DNA of 64,000 nucleotides from NCBI RefSeq assembly GCF_026626335.1, contig NZ_JAPNTZ010000029.1, forward strand, positions 1 to 64,000, read 5' to 3'. Numbering within the stretch: position 1 is the stretch's first letter; each line of letters starts with the position of its first letter. Made by a program: the position numbers and the translations under genes. This stretch comes from Paractinoplanes pyxinae. Its GTDB lineage: Bacteria; Actinomycetota; Actinomycetes; Mycobacteriales; Micromonosporaceae. Under the pieces are notes generated by a model. It was not told the DNA's origin. It saw only the letters and a list, made by a program, of their open reading frames with translations, and ran no database searches. Shown piece after piece: positions 43,663 through 50,890 of the stretch.

Positions 43663-43947
43663 ATGACGGTCACCAGTCTGGTCACCGCCGTCCTCGTCGG
43701 CGGCGCCCTGGGCGTCGCCGGGCACCTGCTCACGAGGGCGGGCCGCCGCGTGCCGTTCTGGCTTCCCCCGACGGTGGGCGTCGGCATGGCCGTGTTCGCC
43801 ACGACCGTCGTACGGATCGCCGCCGACCTGCCCGCCGGCGTCAGCCTCACCGAACTGGCCCTGCAGGTGCTGTTCGGCGGGGCCGGGGTCGCCGCCGTGG
43901 TCACCACCGCCGACCGCCGTACGCCCGAGAAGGAGGGCATTCGATGA
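43663..43947 (+). CDS. Small membrane protein
   Basis: This 94-aa protein has three hydrophobic stretches (residues about 4-22, 33-55 and 66-82) and a charged C-terminus, RRTPEKEGIR. No enzyme motif is visible. It is translationally coupled to the STAS gene (ATGA overlap at 43944-43947). The AfsQ1-like box 45 bp upstream suggests control by the nearby two-component system, perhaps as part of an envelope stress response. Confidence 0.6.
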   Translation: MTVTSLVTAVLVGGALGVAGHLLTRAGRRVPFWLPPTVGVGMAVFATTVVRIAADLPAGVSLTELALQVLFGGAGVAAVVTTADRRTPEKEGIR

Positions 43948-44267
43948 CCGACGTACGCGACGCCACCGACACCGCGGTGGTCACGCCGCTGAGCGACCTC
44001 GACGCCGACGCCGTCGAGCTGCTGCGCGAGTCGCTGGCCGAGGCGGTCCGCGACCATCGCCACGTCATCGTCGATCTGCACGCGGCGCCGACCATCGACT
44101 CGGCCGGGCTGAGCATGCTCGTGCGCGCCTTCAACGACGCCAAGAGCCACGGCGGCACGCTCGCGCTGGCCGCTCCCTCGCGGTATGTGGTGACCGTGCT
44201 GCACACCATGAAGCTGCACCAGGTCTTTCCCCTGTACGAGGACGTCGACGCGGCGCTCAGCGCATAG
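43944..44267 (+). CDS. STAS-domain anti-sigma factor antagonist
   Basis: This is a 107-aa single STAS domain. The phosphorylatable serine site is TIDSAGLSMLVRAFN around residue 53, with VIVDLHAA in strand 3 and LHQVFPLYEDVDAAL at the C-terminus. Such proteins bind anti-sigma kinases and release sigma-B/F-type factors. No cognate anti-sigma kinase or sigma factor is in the window. Start ATG 43944 is coupled to the membrane protein. Its 3' end overlaps the convergent kinase by 11 bp. Confidence 0.85.
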   Translation: MTDVRDATDTAVVTPLSDLDADAVELLRESLAEAVRDHRHVIVDLHAAPTIDSAGLSMLVRAFNDAKSHGGTLALAAPSRYVVTVLHTMKLHQVFPLYEDVDAALSA

Positions 44268-45594
44268 GCAGGTCTATCCGGAACCTCGCGCCGCCACCGG
44301 GCCGGTCGGTCAGGGAAGCTTTGCCGCCATGGGCCGCCGCGTGCTCGGCGACGATCGACAGTCCCAGGCCGGTTCCGTCGCCGCCGCCGCGCGCGTTGGC
44401 CGCCGGGCCACGGACGAACCGGTCGAAGATGGTGGCCCGGGCCTCGTCCGGCACTCCCGGTCCCGCGTCGTCCACTTCCAGAAAACCGGGTCCCACCCGT
44501 ACGGCCACCGGCCCCCCGCCGTAGCGGACCGCATTGTCGAGCAGGTTGCCCAGCGCCTGCTCGACCCGCCTCCGGTCGACGTGCCAGTCGACCGGGGTGC
44601 CGGGCTCGGTCCGCATCAGGTCGGCCGGCAGGTTCCGCGAGCTCAGCACCCGCCCCACCAGCAGCCCGATGTCGGCCTGCTCGAGGTGGGCCGGCTGGTC
44701 GCTGCGGGCCAGTTCGAGCAGGTCGTCGACGAGGGCCTGGAACCGGGCGACCTCGTCGGCGATCAGCCCGACGGCGGCCGCCGAGCGCTCGTCGAGGCTG
44801 TCCCGGCGCCGGTTGAGCACGCTGACCGCGGCGGCCAGGGTCTGCAGCGGGGAACGCAGCTCGTGACTGACGTCGGCCGCGAATCGGCGGTCGCGCTGCA
44901 GGCGGCGCGAGAGCTCGTCCGCCATGTGGTTGAACGACGAGGTCAGCCGGGCCAGGTCGGGTTCGGCGTCGGGGTCGAGCCGGGTGTCGAAGTCGCCCTC
45001 GGCGATGCCGCTGGCCGCCTCGGCCACCGCCGCCAGCGGTCGCAGGGCATGGCGGGTCACGTACCAGCCGACGGCCGCTCCCCCGGCCGACACCATGATC
45101 GCCACGGCGGTCAGCACGAGCGCGAGCAGTTGCAGCGTGCGTTCCAGCTCGCCCAGCGACACGATCTCGTAGAACACGCCCGCGCCCTGCACCGGCACGG
45201 CCACGACCAGCGCGGCCTCCCCGTCGCGGCGGATCCGCTGCGCGCCCGCCTCGCCGCTCGCGGCCATCTCTTGCAGGGGCTGGGGCACGGCGTTGCTCGC
45301 GGCCGGGCCGGCGCTGCGGGAGTACCACTGGCCCTGGCGCTGCAACAGCACGTACCGGTCGGCGCCGATGTCGAGCGACTGCAGCAGCTCCCCCACGTCG
45401 GGGCTGCTGCCGCCCAGGCCGCCGTTGATGGCGGCGGCGTCGAAGTAGGTGGCCCGGACGGCCGCCCGCTCGCGCTCCCGGAACAGGGTGTTGCTGATCA
45501 ATTCGTACGAGACGAAAGTGACGCCGGCCGACAGGGCCAGAGCGCCCACGGCGAACGCGGCGCTGACCCGGGTCCGCAGCCCGGCTCGCCTCAC
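44257..45594 (-). CDS. Sensor histidine kinase, AfsQ2-like (OmpR partner)
   Basis: This 445-aa kinase has membrane helices at about 10-30 and 165-190 flanking an extracellular sensor. A HAMP domain (LRPLAAVAEAASGIAEGDF) is followed by the phosphoacceptor FAADVSHELRSPLQTLAA. The ATPase boxes are NLLDNAVRYGG, DDAGPGVP and GDGTGLGLSIV. GTG 45594 overlaps the stop of the upstream regulator by 4 bp (GTGA), so they are a cognate pair. The gene order with a GerMN lipoprotein nearby is reminiscent of the Streptomyces afsQ locus. Confidence 0.88.
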   Translation of the reverse strand: MRRAGLRTRVSAAFAVGALALSAGVTFVSYELISNTLFRERERAAVRATYFDAAAINGGLGGSSPDVGELLQSLDIGADRYVLLQRQGQWYSRSAGPAASNAVPQPLQEMAASGEAGAQRIRRDGEAALVVAVPVQGAGVFYEIVSLGELERTLQLLALVLTAVAIMVSAGGAAVGWYVTRHALRPLAAVAEAASGIAEGDFDTRLDPDAEPDLARLTSSFNHMADELSRRLQRDRRFAADVSHELRSPLQTLAAAVSVLNRRRDSLDERSAAAVGLIADEVARFQALVDDLLELARSDQPAHLEQADIGLLVGRVLSSRNLPADLMRTEPGTPVDWHVDRRRVEQALGNLLDNAVRYGGGPVAVRVGPGFLEVDDAGPGVPDEARATIFDRFVRGPAANARGGGDGTGLGLSIVAEHAAAHGGKASLTDRPGGGARFRIDLPMR

Positions 45595-46274
45595 GGCTGC
45601 AGCTTGTAGCCCAGACCGCGCACGGTCACCAGGTGCTTCGGCTTGCCCGCGCTGTCCTCGATCTTGTGGCGGAGCCGGCCCACGTGCACATCGACCAGGC
45701 GCTCGTCGCCGATCTCGTACTCCCAGACCCGGCTCAGCAGCTGCTGGCGCGAGAGCACCTGGCCCGGGTGCTCGGCCAATTCGCAGAGCAACCGGAATTC
45801 CGTACGCGTGACCGCCACTGCCTCGCCGTGCAGGCGAACCTCGCCCGCCTCGGGCCGGATCTCGAGGTCGCCGAAGGTCAGCACGGTCACGGCCGGGGTG
45901 GCCGACGCCGCCGCCCGGCCCCGCCGCCGCAGAGCCCGCAGCCGGGCCGCCAGCTCTTTGACGGCGACCGGCTTGACCACGTAGTCGTCGGCCCCGGCCT
46001 CGAGCCCGGCCACGATGTCGTGGGTGTCGTCCCGGGCGCTGACCACCACGATCGGCACGTCGTCGGTGCGGCGCAGCTGCCGGATGCACTCGAAGCCGTC
46101 CATGCCCGGCAGCATCAGGTCGACCAGCACGGTGTCGGCCGGCTGCCGGCGCTGCATCTCCAGCCCCTCCTCGGCGGTGGCCACGGCGTGGGTCTGGTAG
46201 CCCTCGTCCTCCAGGGCCATGGCCAGCGACAGGCGGATACGGTCGTCGTCCTCGATCAACAGCACGGCGCTCAT
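45591..46274 (-). CDS. OmpR-family response regulator, AfsQ1-like
   Basis: This is a 227-aa regulator. The receiver has IEDDDRIRLSLAMAL, phosphorylated Asp52 (VLVDLMLPGMDGFE) and DDYVVKPV. The winged-helix effector domain has TRTEFRLLCELAEHPGQVLSRQQLL and LVTVRGLGYKLQP. Start ATG 46274. The DYVVKPV and box evidence favour an AfsQ1-like assignment over CseB. A matching GTCAC-N6-GTCAT box 61 bp upstream suggests autoregulation. It is coupled to the kinase by GTGA. Confidence 0.88.
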   Translation of the reverse strand: MSAVLLIEDDDRIRLSLAMALEDEGYQTHAVATAEEGLEMQRRQPADTVLVDLMLPGMDGFECIRQLRRTDDVPIVVVSARDDTHDIVAGLEAGADDYVVKPVAVKELAARLRALRRRGRAAASATPAVTVLTFGDLEIRPEAGEVRLHGEAVAVTRTEFRLLCELAEHPGQVLSRQQLLSRVWEYEIGDERLVDVHVGRLRHKIEDSAGKPKHLVTVRGLGYKLQP

Positions 46275-46334
46275 AACCGCATGATGCCGCGCCGGACACG
46301 CTTCGACACGGCTGTGGGGCGAATCCCCGGTTTC

Positions 46335-46350
46335 GTCACGCAACCGTCAT
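46335..46350 (+). promoter_or_regulatory. AfsQ1-like box (GTCAC-N6-GTCAT), copy B
   Basis: GTCAC-GCAACC-GTCAT lies 61 bp before the response regulator gene, oriented opposite to it. It shares an extended CGTCACGNAACYGTCATAT context with copy A at 43603. The two copies are the only ones I noticed in the window. Confidence 0.6.
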
Positions 46351-46418
46351 ATGCCCGGAGTGCTACCGCCATCGGCCGCGAGCACCATCGATCACGGGAA
46401 CGAACCCTCCCCACAGTG

Positions 46419-46458
46419 CCCGCGTCCCGCCCACCGGTTCGGTGGGCAGGGGCGCGGG
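46419..46458 (-). terminator. Hairpin terminator after the carboxylesterase
   Basis: CCCGCG-TC-CCGCCCACC pairs with GGTGGGC-AGG-GGCGCGGG around a short loop, a long GC stem with small bulges. It lies about 50 bp downstream of the esterase stop (46507) and insulates the response-regulator promoter. Confidence 0.65.
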
Positions 46459-46506
46459 TTCTTCCTGCCGGAGAGACCTGGACCGCCATCGAGGCCTCTC
46501 CGGCGC

Positions 46507-47982
46507 CTAAAGCGTGTTCCAGAAGTCGCATCGGTGCAGCTTCGCGACGTCGACGGGTTCGATGGCGTTCGGCTTGAGCTGCAGCGCTCCCTCCTCGGGC
46601 CAGACCGGGGCGCCCTCGTGGTTGGGGTCGCCGGTGCGGGCGAAGGCGGTCCAGTAGCCGATCATCCGGTCGGCCAGGGCGCGCTGGGCGTCGGTGTAGC
46701 GGTCCGAGGTGATCGGCTTGCGGCCGGCCACCTCGAACAGGTTGGGCAGCTCGGAGGCGTGCGAGGCGCCGGCCTCGAAGTCGGGCGGCAGGTCGACGAA
46801 GGGCTGGGCGTTCTCGTCGGCGAACTCGTAGCGGTAGCCCGGCAGCGGCCGCTGCCCGCACGACGCGGTGTCGGTGAACACGTCGCCCCAAGCCACGGCC
46901 GCGTCGCCGCCGTAGCGGGAGGGCGGGTATTCGCGCACGATCGCGGCCGCCTCGTCCGCGCCGAATGCGTCGGCGATCAGGCCCGGGTACTCCTGGGCGG
47001 TCATGCGCCAGCCGGCCACCGCGAAGATGCCGGACACCAGCCGGCTCTCGTGCTGGTTCCACCCGTACAGAAGCGGAATGTGGTTCTTCTCGACGGCCAC
47101 CGCCGGGTCCTCGGGCAGCGCGGGTGTGCCATACGTGGCCGCGCCGAACTTGTCGTACTGCTTCCGCAGCTTGTCCACCGGCTGGCGGCGCAGGCAGTCG
47201 AGGTCGTCGCAGCCGACGGCCTTCATCGCGGCCTCGCGCACCTTCGCGGTCTCGGCGGCCGGCCGGAAGAAGCGGAAGGGCGCGCTGCCGGTCGGGGTGT
47301 AGTTCTTGGGCAGCGCGGCGTCACAGTTGCCGCTCTGCAGGATGGCCCGGTGGAACAGGCCGCGGGCGCCGGGCGCGCCGAGCTGGGCGCAGGCGCCGAT
47401 CGCGCCGCCCGACTCGCCGAACAGGGTCACGTTGCCGGGGTCGCCGCCGAACTCGCGGATGTTGTCGCGCACCCAGCGCAGCGCGGCCTGCTGGTCCTGG
47501 AAGCCGTTGTTGTCGCCGGTCAGGAAGCCGTACAGGCCCAGGCGGAACTCGACCGTGACCACGACGACGTCGCCCTGGGCGACCAGGCGGGCCGGGTCGT
47601 AGTCGAAGCCGGCGCCCTCGGAGAAGCCGCCGCCGTGCAGCCAGACCATGACCGGGCGGTCCTTGGCCTTCGGCGGTGCGGTGACGTCGAGGTAGAGGCA
47701 GTCCTCGGCGGCGTCCTTGCGGGCCGGGCCCTGAGCGCAGGCCGGGCCGGACTTCTTGGCGGAGCGGACGCCGTCCCAGGCGGCCGGCGGCTGGGGTGGG
47801 CTGAACCGCCGGTCGCCGACGGGCGGGGCGGCGTACGGGATGCCGCGGTAGCGCGTGACGGCGTCGTCGCGCACACCTTCGACGGCGCCGGCTTTGGTGT
47901 CGGCGATCAGCAGGTCGGACACGGACGCGCAGGCGGGCACGGTGAGGGCCGCGGTCAGCAGGAGTGAGGCGATCTTCTTCAT
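46507..47982 (-). CDS. Type-B carboxylesterase, exported
   Basis: This 491-aa serine esterase of the carboxylesterase/cholinesterase family has a signal-type N-terminus (MKKIASLLLTAALTVPAC) that may be a lipobox. The oxyanion region is WLHGGGF, the nucleophile elbow FGESGGA (Ser ~190) and the acidic/His triad region lies near YGWNQHESRL and EGAP. YRGIPYAAPPVGDRRF and EDCLYLDV are diagnostic. The substrate is unknown. It is divergent from the sensor kinase at 48075 with about 90 bp between. Confidence 0.88.
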   Translation of the reverse strand: MKKIASLLLTAALTVPACASVSDLLIADTKAGAVEGVRDDAVTRYRGIPYAAPPVGDRRFSPPQPPAAWDGVRSAKKSGPACAQGPARKDAAEDCLYLDVTAPPKAKDRPVMVWLHGGGFSEGAGFDYDPARLVAQGDVVVVTVEFRLGLYGFLTGDNNGFQDQQAALRWVRDNIREFGGDPGNVTLFGESGGAIGACAQLGAPGARGLFHRAILQSGNCDAALPKNYTPTGSAPFRFFRPAAETAKVREAAMKAVGCDDLDCLRRQPVDKLRKQYDKFGAATYGTPALPEDPAVAVEKNHIPLLYGWNQHESRLVSGIFAVAGWRMTAQEYPGLIADAFGADEAAAIVREYPPSRYGGDAAVAWGDVFTDTASCGQRPLPGYRYEFADENAQPFVDLPPDFEAGASHASELPNLFEVAGRKPITSDRYTDAQRALADRMIGYWTAFARTGDPNHEGAPVWPEEGALQLKPNAIEPVDVAKLHRCDFWNTL

Positions 47983-48074
47983 GACTCCAGCCTCGGTTTT
48001 TCGCGCGAGGCCGGGCAGTGGGCGGCGGCGATGGGTAAGTAACCGATCGGCTATTGACTGCCGGGGAGGAAACC

Positions 48075-49379
48075 ATGGATCGCTGGCCGCCGCCGCAAGC
48101 GGGTCGTCCCGCCGCCGTCCTGGCCGCGGTGGTGCTGCTGGGGGTGGCGGTTGTCGCTATGTCGCCCTGGCCGTTGGCCGCCGCTTCTTGGCTGCTGCTG
48201 ACCGCTTGGCGGTGGCCGTTGCGGGCGACGATCTACTACCCGGTCCTGCTGGTGCTGATGACGGCGGCGGTGACGTTCACGCCGTACGCGATGTTCGCCT
48301 CGTGGGTGCTGGCGCTGCACGCTTTCGTGCTGTTCGGGCCGCGCGCGGCGTTCGCCTGGTCGGTCGTGTCGGCCGTTTCGATCACCTTCGCGCAGTCCGG
48401 GACGCTCGATGTGTCGTCCTCGATCAGTTTGCTCGCGCCGCTCGTCGCCGCTGGGTGGTATTTGAGCGCCGCGCTCAAAGAGAACCTGTCACTGCGCGAA
48501 AAACTGATCGAACGTGCAACAAGCGACGGTGTACGCGCAGAAAGGACCAGGATGGCGCGCGAAATACACGACACCATCGCGCAAGACCTGAGCGCTTCGG
48601 CCGCCCTGCTCGAAGGCGCGGTGACCGACGGCGTCAGCGATCCCCGCGTCGCGCAGGCCCGCGACCTGGCCCGCTCGGGACTGGCCGAGGCGCGGCGCTC
48701 GGTGCTGGCGCTCGGCCCGGGCTCGCTCGACGGCAGCGGCCTGGCCGGCGCGCTGCGCGGCTTGGTCACCTCGTGGTCGGCCCGCACGGGCGTCCGCGGC
48801 TCGTTCGCGTCCGACCCGGAGGCGCGCCCGCTCGACGACGACACCGAGGCCGCGCTGTTCCGGGTCGGGCAGTCGGCGCTGGCCAACGTGGCCGAGCACG
48901 CGTCGGCCACCCGCGTCGACGTGACGTTGTCCTACCTGGACGACGAAGTAGTGCTGGACATCCGCGACGACGGCGTGGGCTTCACCGCCGCACCAGGCGC
49001 GGGCGCGGGCTTCACCGCCGCACCGGGCGTGAACTTCACGGCTGCACCGCGCGAAGGCGCGGGCCTCACCGATGCACCGGGCGAAGGCGTCGACCTCACG
49101 GCGCCGGGCAAGGGCGCGGGCCTCACCGATGCACCGCGCGAAGGCGCGGGCCTCACCGATGCACCGGGCGAAGGGGTAGGCCTCACGGCTGCACCGGCCG
49201 AGGGCGTCGACCTCACGGCAACGGGCAAGGGCGTGGGCTTCGCGGCTGCGCCGGGCGTGGGCCGCGGCTTTGGGCTGGCCGGCATGCGGGAACGGCTCGG
49301 GGCTCTGGGCGGCGGCTTGGAGATCGAGACCGGGCCAGGGGCGGGCACGGCCGTGCGGGCGGCGGTGCCGCTCCGATGA
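48075..49379 (+). CDS. Sensor histidine kinase with repeat-expanded ATP lid
   Basis: This 434-aa NarL-partner kinase has about six N-terminal membrane helices (residues 13-130). The phosphoacceptor is His165 in RMAREIHDTIAQDLSAS. The ATPase N-box region is SALANVAEHASATR. The G1 box DDGVGF ends at residue 303 and the G2 box GFGLAGMRERL begins at about 398. The ~95 residues between, normally about 10-20, are nine to ten copies of an 8-10-residue unit such as TDAPGEGVGL. The start ATG 48075 has GGGGAGG upstream. It is coupled to the regulator by ATGA. Confidence 0.88.
   Translation: MDRWPPPQAGRPAAVLAAVVLLGVAVVAMSPWPLAAASWLLLTAWRWPLRATIYYPVLLVLMTAAVTFTPYAMFASWVLALHAFVLFGPRAAFAWSVVSAVSITFAQSGTLDVSSSISLLAPLVAAGWYLSAALKENLSLREKLIERATSDGVRAERTRMAREIHDTIAQDLSASAALLEGAVTDGVSDPRVAQARDLARSGLAEARRSVLALGPGSLDGSGLAGALRGLVTSWSARTGVRGSFASDPEARPLDDDTEAALFRVGQSALANVAEHASATRVDVTLSYLDDEVVLDIRDDGVGFTAAPGAGAGFTAAPGVNFTAAPREGAGLTDAPGEGVDLTAPGKGAGLTDAPREGAGLTDAPGEGVGLTAAPAEGVDLTATGKGVGFAAAPGVGRGFGLAGMRERLGALGGGLEIETGPGAGTAVRAAVPLR
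48981..49272 (+). repeat. In-frame ~30-bp repeat array within the kinase ATP lid
   Basis: Units of 24, 27 or 30 bp begin at (T/C)TC codons at 48981, 49011, 49035, 49065 and onward. They encode (F/L)T(A/D)APG(E/V)G(V/A)(G/D). The first unit starts at the G1 box GVGF itself, so the array looks like repeated duplication of the sequence just after that box. All unit lengths are multiples of three. Confidence 0.9.
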
Positions 49380-49990
49380 TCCGGGTGCTGGTGGTCGACG
49401 ACCATCCGATGTTCCGCGACGGCCTGCGGCAACTGCTCGAAGGCGACGACGAGTTCCAGGTGGTGGGCGAGGCCGCCGACGGCCACGAAGCGCTGGCCGT
49501 GCTCGAGTCGCGGCCGGCCGACGTGGTGGTCATGGACCTGCACATGCCGCGGATGGACGGCGTGACCACCATCGAGCATCTACGGACGTCGGCGCCGCAC
49601 ACTCGGGTGCTGGTGCTGAGCACGTACGACACCGACGCCGACGTCGTGCCCGCGATGACCGCCGGGGCCACCGGCTACCTGCTCAAGGACGTCTCCCGCG
49701 AGGAGCTGCGCGACGGCATCCGGGCGGCCGCCCGCGGCGAGACGGTGCTGTCGCGCAGCGCGGCCGGGCGGCTCGTCGGCCACGTGCGCGAGCCCGAATT
49801 GCTCAAGCCGCGCGAGCACGAACTGCTGCGACTGGTCGCGGGCGGCGCCACCAACAAGGAAGCGGCGGCCGCCCTGTTCGTCAGCGAGGCCACCGTGAAG
49901 GCGTATTTGCTGCGCATCTACGACCGGCTCGGCGCGCGCGACCGAGCGTCGGCGGTGGCCGAGGGATACCGCCGGGGGCTGCTCGGCTGA
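49376..49990 (+). CDS. NarL/FixJ-family response regulator
   Basis: This is a 204-aa regulator. Asp54 in VVVMDLHMP is the phosphorylation site, and Lys lies in YLLKDVSREEL. The C-terminal LuxR-type HTH is KPREHELLRLVAGGATNKEAA with SEATVKAYLLRIYDRL. ATG 49376 overlaps the kinase stop by 4 bp, so they are cognate partners. Targets are unknown. The following aldo/keto reductase is 18 bp downstream and may be in the same transcript. Confidence 0.9.
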   Translation: MIRVLVVDDHPMFRDGLRQLLEGDDEFQVVGEAADGHEALAVLESRPADVVVMDLHMPRMDGVTTIEHLRTSAPHTRVLVLSTYDTDADVVPAMTAGATGYLLKDVSREELRDGIRAAARGETVLSRSAAGRLVGHVREPELLKPREHELLRLVAGGATNKEAAAALFVSEATVKAYLLRIYDRLGARDRASAVAEGYRRGLLG

Positions 49991-50008
49991 GCGGTGTTGG
50001 ATGGTCAC

Positions 50009-50890
50009 ATGGAACTCTTCGACAAGCTGACCGGGGTCGCGCGCGTCGGGTTGGGGCTGGCGGCGGTCGGGCGGCCGGCGTACATCAATCTGGGCCGCGA
50101 GGCGGATCTGCCGGCCGACCGCAGCGTCGAGGCGATGCGGGAGCGGGCGCACGAACTGCTCGACCGGGCCTACGCGGCCGGGGTGCGCTACTTCGACGTG
50201 GCCCGCTCGTACGGCCGCTCGGAAGAGTTCCTGGCCTCCTGGCTGCCGGGCCACGACGACGCCCTGGTCGGCAGCAAGTGGGGCTACACGTACACCGCGA
50301 ACTGGCAGCTCGAGGCCGAGGCGCACGAGGTCAAGGACCACAGCGTGGCCACCTTCGACCGGCAGATCGCCGAGACCCGGGCCCTGCTCGGCGACCGCCT
50401 CGGGCTCTACCAGATCCACTCGGTCACGCCGGACAGCCCCGCGCTGACCGACCAGACCCTGCACCGCCGCCTGGCCGGGCAGGGCGCGGTCGTCGGCCTG
50501 TCCACCAGCGGCCCTCGCCAGGCCGAGGCCATCCGGGCCGCGCTGGCGGTCGAGGTGGACGGCGAGCCCCTGTTCCGCAGCGTCCAGGCCACCTGGAACC
50601 TGCTCGAACCGAGCGCCGGCCCCGCCCTGGCCGAGGCGCACGCGTCCGGCCGGGCCGTCATCGTCAAGGAGGCCATGGCCAACGGTCGCCTGGCCGGCCG
50701 CGACGCCGAGGCGCTGGCCGCCGCCCTCGACCAGCCCTGGGCCACCGTCGTCCTGTCCGGCGCGGCCACGGAGGCCCAGCTCACCTCGAACCTGCGCGCG
50801 GCCGGGCTCGACCCCGCGACCATTCACCCGGTCGAGGCCGAGACGCCCGAGGCCTACTGGGCTACCCGGGCCGCGCTGCCCTGGGCGTGA
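50009..50890 (+). CDS. Aldo/keto reductase
   Basis: This 293-aa NADPH-dependent TIM-barrel oxidoreductase has Tyr and Asp of the catalytic tetrad near GVRYFDVARSYGRSEEF. Lys is in VGSKWGYTY and the His position in LYQIHSVT. The pattern is that of the short-chain AKR group that reduces aldehydes or sugars. ATG 50009 is preferred to GTG 49994. It follows the response regulator by 18 bp, and its 3' end overlaps the SARP gene by 29 bp. Confidence 0.82.
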   Translation: MELFDKLTGVARVGLGLAAVGRPAYINLGREADLPADRSVEAMRERAHELLDRAYAAGVRYFDVARSYGRSEEFLASWLPGHDDALVGSKWGYTYTANWQLEAEAHEVKDHSVATFDRQIAETRALLGDRLGLYQIHSVTPDSPALTDQTLHRRLAGQGAVVGLSTSGPRQAEAIRAALAVEVDGEPLFRSVQATWNLLEPSAGPALAEAHASGRAVIVKEAMANGRLAGRDAEALAAALDQPWATVVLSGAATEAQLTSNLRAAGLDPATIHPVEAETPEAYWATRAALPWA

